From assembly GCA_913043285.1 (NCBI GenBank), contig CAJWML010000007.1, positions 1 to 64,000 on the forward strand: a stretch of 64,000 bases of DNA, in the 5' to 3' direction. A model generated the notes under the pieces. That model was not told where the DNA came from. It searched no databases and saw only the letters and a program-made list of their open reading frames with translations. Position 1 is the first letter of the stretch. Each line of letters opens with the position of its first letter. Shown one piece after another: positions 49,840-58,568 of the stretch. Made by a program: the position numbers and the translations under genes. Source of the DNA: CAKZNE01 sp002695025. Its GTDB lineage: Bacteria; Bacteroidota; Bacteroidia; Flavobacteriales; Schleiferiaceae.

Positions 49840-51096
49840 CTAGCTTATTGCCGTAAGTGCTCGTTTTAAATCGTCTATAAGATCGTCACTATGTTCCACG
49901 CCTACTGACAAACGAACCAGTTTGTCGGTAATACCCAGCTCCTGCCGGAGTTCAGGGTCTACTCCTGCGTGGGTCATGGAAGCAGGGTGCTGGGCCAGTG
50001 ATTCCGTGCTGCCCAGGCTCACCGCCAGGCGGATGAGTTTGAGATTGTTCAGGAAGCGGAAAGCTTCTTTTTCGCCTCCTTTTACATCAAAAGAAAGCAT
50101 GGCCCCGGCAGAAGTACACTGCCGCTGGAATATTTCCTGGTTGCGCTCATCATCTGCCGGTAAAGAGCCGAGGTAGTAAATACGTTCAATAGCGGGGTGA
50201 CCCTCCAGGAATTCAGCGATCTTAGCGGCATTGGTCGCCTGTTTTTCCATGCGCACTTTCAGGGTTTCCAGGCTTCGCATCAATAACCAACCCGTCCACG
50301 GGCCGGCCATATTCCCCAAAAAGGTGCGCAGGGCTTTTACTCTTTGCATTAACCCGGCACTACCTAAACAGGCACCGGCAATTACATCACTGTGGCCGCC
50401 AATGTACTTGGTGGCGGAGTAGATGACCAGGTCAGCGCCATGTTTCAGCGGGTGTTGCCACAGGGGCCCCATATAGGTGTTATCCACGGTAAGCAGCACC
50501 TTATGATCATCATGGCTGTATTTTCTTGCCAGGTTGCTGCAGGAGCGCAGGTCTATGAGATCATTGGTTGGGTTTGCGGGGGTTTCTACGTAGATCATGG
50601 CCAGGCGGTCACCGTGCCCGCTATCCTGGATGATCTGTTCGATCTCCTCCTGGCTTTGGCCGGTTTTAAAACCTACTACATGAATGCCGAATTTGGTCAG
50701 TACTTGTTTAATAAAGTGGTCCGTGCCACCGTATACCGGGTTGCTGTACAACAACAGGTCACCGGGTTGCAGGAATTCCATCAGTACCGTAGAGATGGCA
50801 GACATTCCGCTTTCAAATACCGCACAATCATCCGCGCCATCCCACAGGCATAGCCGATTTTCGAGTATTTCAAGGTCCGGGTTGTTCAGGCGGCTGTAAA
50901 TGAGTCCAAGCTCTTCATGTTCATCCTTTTCCCGCAATCCATAAGCCACTTCAAAAAATGCTTTTCCCTCTTCAGCGGTTTTAAAAACAAAGGTTGATGT
51001 TTGAAAAATCGGGCATTTGATGGAACCCTCGGAAAGTTCCGGCTTATAGCCGTAAGACATCATTAAACTTTCGGGGTGCATTTTTTTGTGATCCAT
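49840..51096 (-). CDS. PLP-dependent Cys/Met-metabolism enzyme
   Basis: The 418-aa PLP enzyme belongs to the cystathionine gamma-synthase/methionine gamma-lyase family. The PLP Lys is in YSATKYIGGHSDVIAG; other motifs are YSRLNNPDLEILENRL, FESGMSAISTVLM, NPVYGGTDHF, VETPANPTND, and the C-terminal VSLGSTESLAQHPASMTH. Which reaction it does (gamma-synthase, gamma-lyase or O-acetylhomoserine sulfhydrylase) is not decidable by eye. It converges on the upstream LytTR gene and is separated by only two bases, so it may be regulated by read-through from either side. Confidence 0.88.
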   Translation of the reverse strand: MDHKKMHPESLMMSYGYKPELSEGSIKCPIFQTSTFVFKTAEEGKAFFEVAYGLREKDEHEELGLIYSRLNNPDLEILENRLCLWDGADDCAVFESGMSAISTVLMEFLQPGDLLLYSNPVYGGTDHFIKQVLTKFGIHVVGFKTGQSQEEIEQIIQDSGHGDRLAMIYVETPANPTNDLIDLRSCSNLARKYSHDDHKVLLTVDNTYMGPLWQHPLKHGADLVIYSATKYIGGHSDVIAGACLGSAGLMQRVKALRTFLGNMAGPWTGWLLMRSLETLKVRMEKQATNAAKIAEFLEGHPAIERIYYLGSLPADDERNQEIFQRQCTSAGAMLSFDVKGGEKEAFRFLNNLKLIRLAVSLGSTESLAQHPASMTHAGVDPELRQELGITDKLVRLSVGVEHSDDLIDDLKRALTAIS

Positions 51097-51105
51097 GAGA
51101 TTGAA

Positions 51106-51837
51106 TTAAATATTGAGCGTTTCTTTAAGTCTTTGATACCCAGTCCTGCTTACCGGGATATAGGTTCCGTCTTTGAGGCGCGCAATATGGCTATTCTTAT
51201 GGTAAGGATCAATTCTTTCGAGGTAAGAAATGTTAAGAAGGTGAGTGCGGTGGATGCGGGCAAATACTTCTTTGCTTAACGTATCTTCAAAATGTTGCAG
51301 GGTTTTCTTTTTCATAAAATTCCCTTCCCGGCTATAGATCTTCACATAATCGCCATCGGCTTCCAGGCGGATAATATCTTTTACCGGGATAATTCGTACC
51401 TGGCCACTGTCTTTCAAAACGATGCGATTGGGTTGGCTACCGGGATTCTGAGCAGCCAGTTGCTGTATGTTTTTATGTTCTGCAGGCTGGTGTTCCAGAA
51501 ATTTGTTGATGGCTTTTTCAAAACGTTCTTTTGAAAAGGGCTTAAGCAGGTAATCCACCGCATTGGCCTCAAAGGCCTTTAAAGCATATTCATCAAAGGC
51601 GGTGGTAAAGATTATAGCCGGAGGATCCTCCAGCAGTTCCAATAACTCAAAGCCACTGATCTTCGGCATCTGTACGTCCAAAAAAATAAGATCCGGTTGA
51701 TGTTCCTGAATGGCTTTCATGCCCTGGAAACCATCGTGGCAACGGCTCACTACCTGTAATTGCGGAAAGTCCTGCAGGTACTCAGCTACCAGGTCACAGG
51801 CCAGCGGTTCATCATCTATCAGTATGGTTTTGATCAT
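51106..51837 (-). CDS. LytTR-family response regulator
   Basis: The 243-aa protein has a receiver domain with ILIDDEPLACDLVAEYL, phospho-Asp in LIFLDVQMPKISGFELL and Lys in VDYLLKPFSKERF, and a LytTR domain (~145-243) with RIVLKDSGQVRIIPVKDII, LEADGDYVKIYSREG and RIHRTHLLNISYL. The kinase gene overlaps its start by four bases. It is the last gene of the four-gene leftward operon. Its likely operator lies upstream of the first gene of that operon. Confidence 0.92.
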   Translation of the reverse strand: MIKTILIDDEPLACDLVAEYLQDFPQLQVVSRCHDGFQGMKAIQEHQPDLIFLDVQMPKISGFELLELLEDPPAIIFTTAFDEYALKAFEANAVDYLLKPFSKERFEKAINKFLEHQPAEHKNIQQLAAQNPGSQPNRIVLKDSGQVRIIPVKDIIRLEADGDYVKIYSREGNFMKKKTLQHFEDTLSKEVFARIHRTHLLNISYLERIDPYHKNSHIARLKDGTYIPVSRTGYQRLKETLNI

Positions 51838-52871
51838 AGTGTTTTAGGGATTTTAACCTTGGCTGTAAACCGTTTTTCATCTTTATGGAATTCCAGGAGA
51901 TCCTTGCGTCCGTATAAAAGAAACAGTCTCCGTTCAATGGATTTGAGCCCAAAGCCCGTACCGGCCGGGGGCTCCATATCCTGATCGTAGGGGTTTGCAA
52001 TAACCAACTCCAAATGATTGTCCTGAATCCTGGAAGTAAGTACGATCTCTATATTCTCGGTAGTTCCATAAACCCCGAATTTAATGGCGTTCTCCAAAAG
52101 GGGCTGCAGGATTAGAGGAGGTATCTGCCAGGAGGTGGCGGTGTCATCCAGGTGCATCCGTATTTGCAAACGGTGCCCAAAGCGAACCTGCTCAATATCC
52201 AGGTATAACTTAAGATAGAGTAATTCATCCTGCAAGGGTACCAGCCTTTGATCTTCTCTTCTGATGGTTCCTCTAAGGAAATCCGAAAGCTGTTGTACCA
52301 TATTGCGGGCTTCCTGGGGCCGGCTGCCAATGAGGGCATTGATGGAGTTGAGGCTGTTGAACAAAAAATGAGGTTGCAACTGCTGGCGTAGTTTAAAAAG
52401 CTCTGCTTCGCGGGCAATGCGTTCCGTTTCCTCCTTTCTGCGCTGGGCATCTTCCTTTTCACCCAGGCGGTACCACAGCAGGCTCATTAAGGTTACTCCC
52501 ACCAATATCAGGAAGAAAACGGTATAGCGGTAAACCGCCCAATTCTGTATGAAAGCACTATACTCCGGGTTGTTGATGGTCCAGCTGCATAGATGATCGG
52601 CAACTGGCAAACCTATTAAAGTAAGCATGGCGGGCGCTAGTATGCTTAGAATGCCTTTTCCGTACGAAGGATGGTAATAGGAAAGAGTATTGGCAATAAA
52701 GTAAGCAAGGGTTGCCAGTACCAGCCAGTGGACACTGGCATCCGTAAGGGCCCAGGCAAAGCGCAGGTGCAGAAAATGAGTAAGGGCCCAAACCTGTACA
52801 CCCGCTAAAACAATGAGCCCCAGGCTCACATACATAAGGTTTTGGCGATATAAAAGTGGGTTCAGTATCAA
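51834..52871 (-). CDS. Membrane sensor kinase, His_kinase/LytS type
   Basis: The 345-aa protein has about five membrane segments in the first 150 residues (LMYVSLGLIVLAGVQVWAL, YTVFFLILVGVTLMSLLWY), a coiled segment rich in Glu/Arg, and a His_kinase domain with QLQPHFLFNSLNSINALIG, LENAIKFGVYG and GTGFGLKSIERRLFLLYG. It phosphorylates the LytTR protein encoded downstream. It belongs to the same class as the 48042-49097 kinase but is not a close copy. The stimulus is unknown. Confidence 0.88.
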   Translation of the reverse strand: MILNPLLYRQNLMYVSLGLIVLAGVQVWALTHFLHLRFAWALTDASVHWLVLATLAYFIANTLSYYHPSYGKGILSILAPAMLTLIGLPVADHLCSWTINNPEYSAFIQNWAVYRYTVFFLILVGVTLMSLLWYRLGEKEDAQRRKEETERIAREAELFKLRQQLQPHFLFNSLNSINALIGSRPQEARNMVQQLSDFLRGTIRREDQRLVPLQDELLYLKLYLDIEQVRFGHRLQIRMHLDDTATSWQIPPLILQPLLENAIKFGVYGTTENIEIVLTSRIQDNHLELVIANPYDQDMEPPAGTGFGLKSIERRLFLLYGRKDLLEFHKDEKRFTAKVKIPKTL

Positions 52872-52893
52872 GCCACAGGAGGTTTGCTATCCA

Positions 52894-53208
52894 CTAATTT
52901 AGGTTTATCCGGTGAGCTCGTAAAAGAGCTTCTTCACTTTCCTCTGATTCAATGGTGCGGCTATCCATTTGGATGAGTCCGTTTTGGAATCGTAAGGGAC
53001 GTAAATCGGTTATTTTTTCAAAGATCCAGTGGATGAGTTGTCCGCGAATATTGGTGAAGGTCTCACTTTCTTCTGCACCATAATCCTCCAGGCGCTGGCG
53101 GGCTTCTTCCGCAGAGGAAGCTTCTATCAGCATCAGTTGTTCATCAAAATCTGCCTGGTTATTCTCTTTAAGGATCCGGAAGAGGACCCTGGCCTTGTAA
53201 AGTATCAT
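52894..53208 (-). CDS. DUF4288-type small protein
   Basis: The 104-aa protein matches the DUF4288 pattern: N-terminal strand YKARVLFRILKENNQADFD, helix EEARQRLEDYGAEE, and central strands FTNIRGQLIHWIFEKIT. No function is known. It is encoded three bases after the LiaF-like gene and 22 bases before the kinase gene, so it is part of a signalling operon. Confidence 0.75.
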   Translation of the reverse strand: MILYKARVLFRILKENNQADFDEQLMLIEASSAEEARQRLEDYGAEESETFTNIRGQLIHWIFEKITDLRPLRFQNGLIQMDSRTIESEESEEALLRAHRINLN

Positions 53209-53210
53209 AA

Positions 53211-53975
53211 TCAGTAGCTTACAATGTCAATTCCTCCAAAAACCACCACCCCGGTAATCAGCAGCACCTTATCATCCGGTACTACCTGAACTGCGGAGGT
53301 TCTTTTATCTTCCACACCAGCCAGTATGCTTACTACATTGGTGCGTACCTCCCAATTGGGTGGAACAATAATCTTCAGTCCTCCGAACACCACCACATTT
53401 TCCAGCTCAATGGTGCCTTCAAAATCGGCACGCAACAGGTTGAGCTCAGTGCCCCCGAATACGGTTACCGTTTCACCGCCTTTAAATTGTTTGGAGACAA
53501 TATCTTTCTTGGAACCGTTGAATATCGCTACGCTGTCCAGGCGGTGGGGGCTGTCTTTTAAATTTTCCTCGTACACCTCATAATTACTGTATCGTTCTTT
53601 CCAATGGTGCCGTTCATGACCATGGCAATGACCTTTTTTTTTAGGCTTGAGAAGGATCACGAGGCCCAGTACAATTACCATGATCGGCCAGAAGTATTCG
53701 CGCACCTGGAAAGGAATGAAGTAAAGATCGTCCAGTAGAAAGAAACCACCGATGGCAATGAGTATCCAGGAAGCATTGTTCCTGAACCCGGAGTTGATAC
53801 CGATGGCCAAACCTATGTAGATGAGGATCATCTCCCAGTCAAATATCCAGCCTGGTATATAGACGCCCATCTTGCGGAGTAGCCAGAATACACCCAAAAG
53901 GATTATGAGGATTCCGGCCGTGGCACCCTTACGGCCGCGATGTTTGGGTTGAGTATTAAAATCTTCTGAACTCAT
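53211..53975 (-). CDS. LiaI/LiaF-like membrane protein
   Basis: Start chosen at ATG 53975 (254 aa, MSSEDFNTQPKHRGRKGAT), which gives a short basic N-terminus before the helices; in-frame ATGs at 54017 and 54047 add residues without homology style. There are four membrane segments (AGILIILLGVFWLLRKMGV, MILIYIGLAIG, ASWILIAIGGFFLL, YFWPIMVIVLGLVILLK), a His-rich linker, and a C-terminal beta domain (FNGSKKDIVSKQFKGGETVTVFGGTELNL) like the LiaF/DUF2154 fold. LiaF proteins repress or tune adjacent kinases in envelope-stress systems; here the kinase and LytTR genes follow. Repeats about 90 bases upstream look like a LytTR operator. Confidence 0.85.
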   Translation of the reverse strand: MSSEDFNTQPKHRGRKGATAGILIILLGVFWLLRKMGVYIPGWIFDWEMILIYIGLAIGINSGFRNNASWILIAIGGFFLLDDLYFIPFQVREYFWPIMVIVLGLVILLKPKKKGHCHGHERHHWKERYSNYEVYEENLKDSPHRLDSVAIFNGSKKDIVSKQFKGGETVTVFGGTELNLLRADFEGTIELENVVVFGGLKIIVPPNWEVRTNVVSILAGVEDKRTSAVQVVPDDKVLLITGVVVFGGIDIVSY

Positions 53976-54063
53976 GGTATCCGTTTTTACGATTGATAAG
54001 CCAAAAGTAGCGGACATGGTACCGATGTAAAAGGCTTTAACGCCCAAGCCGGGAGGTAAAGTA

Positions 54064-54101
54064 GGTGAATGGTGGATGAGGGGCGGTGAATGGAATTCAC
54101 C
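54064..54101 (-). promoter_or_regulatory. Candidate LytTR operator with 21-bp spaced repeats
   Basis: GGTGAATGG at 54064-54072 and again at 54085-54093 are spaced exactly 21 bp; an inverted half-site TTCACC follows at 54096-54101. On the coding (minus) strand they read CCATTCACC, sharing TTCAC with the repeats at 45203-45239. They end 88 bases before the LiaF-like ATG. The match in spacing and core to the other LytTR operon is inference, not proof. Confidence 0.5.
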
Positions 54102-54107
54102 AGTGTA

Positions 54108-54965
54108 TTAGGATCCTCTCAATCTGCGTATTCCCCATATCAACACTGCGGTAATAATTAGGAAGGGCCATACCCGGATGAGTAAAATAAGGAAAGCTTC
54201 CAATCCGTTCCAGCCGGAAGTAAAGGCATGGGAAGCATCGGTCCAAAACGATTTTTCCTCCTGGGTATATTCCACCGGTATCTTCTGGATGAGAGTTACA
54301 TTCAGAGTGCTGTATGAGGTTTGATCCTGTAGTTGTTTCAAACGCACCGTGGTACTCTCAATCTCTTCTTCCAACTTGCGGATGTAATCCTGTACTTCCA
54401 GGACTTCTTTAATGGTCTGTGCTTTTTTCAGGATGTTCCTGTATTGTTCCAGGGCCGTTTTTTTACTGCTCAGCCTGCTTTCAATATCCTTATACTGTGA
54501 AGTAACATCTACTGCGGATACTTCCTTATCGGTTATCCGGTTAAAACCATTTTCCAGGGCTGATACCAATGGATCAAAACTATTAACCGGAACCCGTATG
54601 GCCAGGTTATAACGAAGGGAATAGTCCTCATCCTGGAAGCTTTCACGGTCATAATAACCCTCAAATTGCTTTATGATCTTATCCAGGGTGGCTTTGGCCC
54701 TGTAAAGGCTATCCACATCAATGACAAGGGAACCGTTCTTAATGATTTTTTTAAGGGAGGTTTCAGCAGTTGAGGAAACAACATCCTGAGAGCTTGGATT
54801 AACGGGTGGGGTTAACTCTCTTTGTGTGATCGGGACATCTGCATCGGCCAGGCCTTCTGTGAAAGAGGATGTTGAAGCTTCAGAGGTATTTGTAAAGAAG
54901 GATGGATCCTCATTGCAAGACAGGGTAGAAAGGAGCAATAGCAAGAAAGGGAGTACACGTCTCAT
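54108..54965 (-). CDS. DUF4349 lipoprotein
   Basis: The 285-aa protein has a lipoprotein signal (LPFLLLLLSTLSCNEDPS) and the DUF4349 pattern: beta-strand start IIKNGSLVIDVDSLYRAK, SFDPLVSALENGFNRITDKE, a long coiled coil (SSKKTALEQYRNILKKAQTI; YIRKLEEEIESTTVRLKQLQ), the FSYSTLNVTLIQKIP-like strand (SYSTLNVTLIQKIPVE), and a C-terminal membrane helix (FLIITAVLIWGI). Function is unknown; such proteins sit in the envelope. It lies upstream of the LiaF-like operon on the same strand. Confidence 0.86.
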   Translation of the reverse strand: MRRVLPFLLLLLSTLSCNEDPSFFTNTSEASTSSFTEGLADADVPITQRELTPPVNPSSQDVVSSTAETSLKKIIKNGSLVIDVDSLYRAKATLDKIIKQFEGYYDRESFQDEDYSLRYNLAIRVPVNSFDPLVSALENGFNRITDKEVSAVDVTSQYKDIESRLSSKKTALEQYRNILKKAQTIKEVLEVQDYIRKLEEEIESTTVRLKQLQDQTSYSTLNVTLIQKIPVEYTQEEKSFWTDASHAFTSGWNGLEAFLILLIRVWPFLIITAVLIWGIRRLRGS

Positions 54966-55026
54966 AGCGGTGCATTATGATTAAGTCATGCTAATCAACG
55001 CTTTCCCAGTACATTTTCGTTTAAAT

Positions 55027-55054
55027 AAAAAAGCCCACTGTGATCAGCGGGCTT
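55027..55054 (-). terminator. Terminator of the serC-serA unit
   Basis: On the minus strand AAGCCC/GGGCTT arms (55031-55036 and 55049-55054), with CTG/CAG pairing inside, are followed by six or more Ts. It lies 24 bases after the serA stop codon. Confidence 0.8.
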
Positions 55055-55077
55055 CAAGGTCTGTGTAAATAAAGATG

Positions 55078-56031
55078 CTATTTAAGCAATTCAATGATCT
55101 GGTCAGCCAGTTCCTCACCAATACGGTCCTGAGCCTCCATAGTAGCTGCACCAATATGCGGGCTCAGAGAAGTATATGGGCTCATCAGTACATTAATGGC
55201 CGGGGTGGGTTCGTTCTCAAACACATCCAGGGCTGCGTAGCGCAGTTTGCCACTATCCAAAGCTTCCAAAAGGTCTTTTTCGTTAACTACACCACCACGG
55301 GCGGTATTGACAATGGCTGCGCCATCCTTCATGCTTTCGATCTCCTTCTTTCCGATCAGGGTTTGTCCGGCACCGGAAATATGGATAGTAAGGAAATCCG
55401 CTTCCTTCAGCACCGCGGCAATGTTGGTGGTTTCCACTTTGGTGGAAATACTTTGCCCGTCCGCAAAAGGGATGCTAAGTTCAACGGTAGAGGGTGAGTG
55501 ATCTGCAGCTACTATCTTCATACCCAGGCCGTACGCCATACGGGCCACTTCCTGGCCAATGCGGCCAAAACCAATGATGCCAAGGGTTTTGCCTTTAAGT
55601 TCAATACCGGCTTCGTAGCTCTTCTTAAGTTCCTTGAATTTGGAATCACCTTCCAGTGGCATTTTCTGGTTGCTGTCAAAAAGATAACGCACCATGCCAA
55701 AAAGGTGGGCAAAAACGAGTTCAGCTACTGAACGGGAACTTGCAGCCGGAGTGTTGATTACGTGAATGCCTTTGGATTGGGCATATTCTACATCAATGTT
55801 ATCCATACCCACGCCACCGCGGCCAATCAGTTTCAGCTGACCGTTCAGTGAATCGATAAGGTCCTGGCGCACTTTAGTAGCGCTGCGTACCAGTATGGCG
55901 TTCACATTATTTTCCTTGATGTAGTTAGAGAGTTGTTCCTGTGCCACTTTGGTGGTATCCACTTCAAAACCGTTGTCTTCCAGTTTCTTCTTACCGGATT
56001 CTGAAATGCCATCGTTAGCCAGTATTTTCAT
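55078..56031 (-). CDS. serA: D-3-phosphoglycerate dehydrogenase
   Basis: The 317-aa NAD-dependent enzyme oxidises 3-phosphoglycerate to 3-phosphohydroxypyruvate, the first step of serine synthesis. ATG 56031 (MKILANDGISESGKKKL) is the natural start; an upstream ATG adds 20 Asn/Gln-rich residues. Motifs: LIGRGGVGMDNIDV, LGIIGFGRIGQEVARMA (NAD loop), IVNTARGGVVNEKDL with active-site Arg, and LSPHIGAATMEAQDRI with the catalytic His. It lacks the C-terminal ACT domain of long SerA forms, so it is probably not serine-feedback inhibited in that way. serC lies 40 bases upstream in the same unit. Confidence 0.93.
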   Translation of the reverse strand: MKILANDGISESGKKKLEDNGFEVDTTKVAQEQLSNYIKENNVNAILVRSATKVRQDLIDSLNGQLKLIGRGGVGMDNIDVEYAQSKGIHVINTPAASSRSVAELVFAHLFGMVRYLFDSNQKMPLEGDSKFKELKKSYEAGIELKGKTLGIIGFGRIGQEVARMAYGLGMKIVAADHSPSTVELSIPFADGQSISTKVETTNIAAVLKEADFLTIHISGAGQTLIGKKEIESMKDGAAIVNTARGGVVNEKDLLEALDSGKLRYAALDVFENEPTPAINVLMSPYTSLSPHIGAATMEAQDRIGEELADQIIELLK

Positions 56032-56071
56032 AGTATTTATTGAATTGTTAGTCCCTTGCGGGGAGATTTTT

Positions 56072-57145
56072 TTATCCGTTGGTACGTTCAAATTCCTTCA
56101 TTACATCCACCAGTGTTTTTACGCTTTCCAGGGGGAGTGCGTTGTACATGCTGGCGCGGTAACCGCCTACACTGCGGTGACCATTAATGCCGCTGATGCC
56201 AGCCTCTTTCCACATAGCGTCAAAAGCCTCGGTTTTTACTCCGTTCACGGGAAGGAAGCAGGCGTTCATGCTGGAACGGTCTTCTTTTTCTGCCGTGCCG
56301 GTAAACAGGCTGTTACGGTCTATCTCATTGTACATCACTTCAGCTTTCTGTTTATTCACTTCGGTGATCCACTCCACACCTCCGTTATCCTTTAGCCATT
56401 GCAGGGTAAGCATGGACACATATACTGAAAATACCGGTGGCGTATTGAACATGGACTCCTTGCTGATGTGGGTGGTATAATCCAGGTAGGCCGGAATATT
56501 ACGTCCTGTCTTGCCCAGTATCTCATCCTTCACAATAACCAGGGTAGCACCGGCAGGTCCCATATTTTTCTGGGCACCCGCATAAATAAGGTCAAATTTG
56601 GAAACATCCAAGGGTTTGCTGAAAATGTCAGATGACATATCACACACCATCAGTCCGGGCGTTTCAGGAAATTCCTTGATCTGTGTTCCGAAGATGGTGT
56701 TGTTGGAGGTGCAATGGAAATAGTCTGCCTCTCCAGGTATGGAAAATCCTTTGGGGATGTAGTTGTAATTCTTGTCTTTAGAGCTGCCTACAATGTCCAC
56801 CTGGCCTATGCGCTGGGCTTCTTTAATAGCATTGCTGGCCCAGGTGCCTGTATCCAGGTAGGCCGCACGGCCGTTTTCGTTTTTCATCAGGTTGTAGGGA
56901 ACCATCACAAATTCCAGGCTGGCTCCGCCTTGCAGGAAAAGTATGGAATAGCCTTCCGGAACCTTCAGGAGCTCACGCACCAGTTCCTGGGCCTTTTCCA
57001 TTACGGCCACAAAATTTTTACTGCGGTGACTGATCTCGATCAGTGAAAGTTCCAGTCCGTCAAAATCCAGAACAGCCTGTGAAGCCTGGCGTAAAACCTC
57101 TGGTGGAAGTATACAAGGCCCGGCTGAAAAATTATGTTTTTTCAT
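56072..57145 (-). CDS. serC: Phosphoserine aminotransferase
   Basis: The 357-aa PLP enzyme converts 3-phosphohydroxypyruvate and glutamate to phosphoserine; it also serves pyridoxine synthesis in some bacteria. Motifs: NFSAGPCILPPEVL at the start, ILFLQGGASLEFVMVPYNL, CDMSSDIFSKPLDVSKF, the PLP Lys in YAGAQKNMGPAGATLV, and GINGHRSVGGYRASMYN near the end. Length is typical. It is followed by serA, giving the first two enzymes of serine synthesis in one unit. A TAATTTTG -7 box lies 34 bases upstream. Confidence 0.96.
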   Translation of the reverse strand: MKKHNFSAGPCILPPEVLRQASQAVLDFDGLELSLIEISHRSKNFVAVMEKAQELVRELLKVPEGYSILFLQGGASLEFVMVPYNLMKNENGRAAYLDTGTWASNAIKEAQRIGQVDIVGSSKDKNYNYIPKGFSIPGEADYFHCTSNNTIFGTQIKEFPETPGLMVCDMSSDIFSKPLDVSKFDLIYAGAQKNMGPAGATLVIVKDEILGKTGRNIPAYLDYTTHISKESMFNTPPVFSVYVSMLTLQWLKDNGGVEWITEVNKQKAEVMYNEIDRNSLFTGTAEKEDRSSMNACFLPVNGVKTEAFDAMWKEAGISGINGHRSVGGYRASMYNALPLESVKTLVDVMKEFERTNG

Positions 57146-57179
57146 AAAAATGATTTGTAAAGGTCTACCTGTAGGGGCA

Positions 57180-57187
57180 CAAAATTA
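57180..57187 (-). promoter_or_regulatory. Candidate -7 box for serC-serA
   Basis: Minus-strand TAATTTTG matches TAnnTTTG, 34 bases before serC. A second TTTTG immediately upstream could be a fortuitous match. Confidence 0.4.
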
Positions 57188-57335
57188 ACAAAATAGCTAT
57201 GCCACAAGGGTTAAGGAGGGGTTAATTCCGGTGAAACTGAAGAAATTAAATTTTTAAGAGGTAGCGCGTCCTATAAACTATTAAGACTATGTATTTTAGC
57301 CTTCTTTTTTGTAGTTCAATTCTTAAACTTTTAAA

Positions 57336-58568
57336 ATGTCACAGGGATCGCAAACCTTTCAAATTGCCGGGGTAGATGCGTTGCAATTATGCCGTGAATA
57401 CGACACCCCTCTTTATGTTTATGATACCGCCAAAATGGAGAGCCAGTATAAACGGCTCAAAAAGGCTTTTAAGGGCAGTAAACATAAGATCAATTACGCC
57501 TGTAAGGCTCTGAGCAATGTGAATGTGCTGCGCTTTTTTAAGCAGTTGGGCAGCGGGCTGGATACCGTTTCCATCCAAGAAGTAGAGCTGGGCCTGAAAG
57601 CTGGTTTTGATCCTGCTGACATCATTTATACCCCCAATGGGGTTTCTATTGATGAGATCAAAAAAGCGGTGGAATTAGGCGTGCGCATCAACATCGATAA
57701 CCTGAGCATATTAGAGCAGTTTGGCGGCTTGTATGGAGGTGATTATCCGGTGTGTATACGCATGAACCCCCATATTATGGCGGGCGGTAATGTCAAGATA
57801 TCCGTGGGTCATATTGATTCCAAATTCGGTATCAGCATCCACCAGACCCGCCACCTGGAGCGCCTGGTCAAAAGCCTTAACATAAAAGTGGAAGGGTTGC
57901 ACATGCACACGGGTAGTGATATCCTGGATGTGGATGTTTTCCTGAAAGGAGCGGATCTTTTACTGGAAGTAGCCCGGGACTTTCCGGACCTGCAGTACAT
58001 TGATTTTGGAAGTGGTTTTAAGGTAGCTTATAAACCCAACGATATTTCCACCGATATCGAGGAGCTGGGCCAGAAAATGACCAAAATGTTCAACACTTTT
58101 TGCAAGGAGTACGGCCGCGAACTGGAAATAGAATTTGAGCCCGGTAAGTTCCTGGTGAGTGAAGCAGGCTATTTCTTCTGCAAGGTAAATGTGATCAAGC
58201 AAACCACGGCCACCGTTTTTGCTGGTGTGGATACCGGCATGAATCACCTGATCCGCCCCATGTTCTACGATGCCTATCATCATATTGAGAATATTTCAAA
58301 TACCAACGGGCGCAAGCGTGTCTATACCGTAGTGGGTTACATCTGTGAGACAGACACCTTTGCCAGCGACCGCCAGATCAATGAGATCAATGAAGGGGAT
58401 ATCCTCTGTTTTCATAATGCCGGAGCTTATTGCTTTACGATGGCCAATAATTACAACAGCCGTTATAAGCCGGCAGAGGTTTTGGTACATAAGGGCAAGG
58501 CCCACCTGATCACCCAAAGGCAAACGCTGGACGATATTTTACGCAACCAGGTAGAAATAGAATTATGA
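57336..58568 (+). CDS. lysA: Diaminopimelate decarboxylase
   Basis: The 410-aa PLP enzyme makes lysine from meso-diaminopimelate, the last step of lysine synthesis. The PLP Lys is in INYACKALSNVNVL; other family parts are LDTVSIQEVELGLKAGF, LHMHTGSDILDVDVFL, YIDFGSGFKVAY and the substrate Cys in VVGYICETDTFASD followed by LCFHNAGAYCFTMANNYNSR. The fold is the alanine-racemase-like barrel plus a C-terminal beta domain. It overlaps the downstream GNAT gene by four bases. Aspartate kinase, which feeds the same pathway, lies about 4 kb further right. Confidence 0.95.
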   Translation: MSQGSQTFQIAGVDALQLCREYDTPLYVYDTAKMESQYKRLKKAFKGSKHKINYACKALSNVNVLRFFKQLGSGLDTVSIQEVELGLKAGFDPADIIYTPNGVSIDEIKKAVELGVRINIDNLSILEQFGGLYGGDYPVCIRMNPHIMAGGNVKISVGHIDSKFGISIHQTRHLERLVKSLNIKVEGLHMHTGSDILDVDVFLKGADLLLEVARDFPDLQYIDFGSGFKVAYKPNDISTDIEELGQKMTKMFNTFCKEYGRELEIEFEPGKFLVSEAGYFFCKVNVIKQTTATVFAGVDTGMNHLIRPMFYDAYHHIENISNTNGRKRVYTVVGYICETDTFASDRQINEINEGDILCFHNAGAYCFTMANNYNSRYKPAEVLVHKGKAHLITQRQTLDDILRNQVEIEL

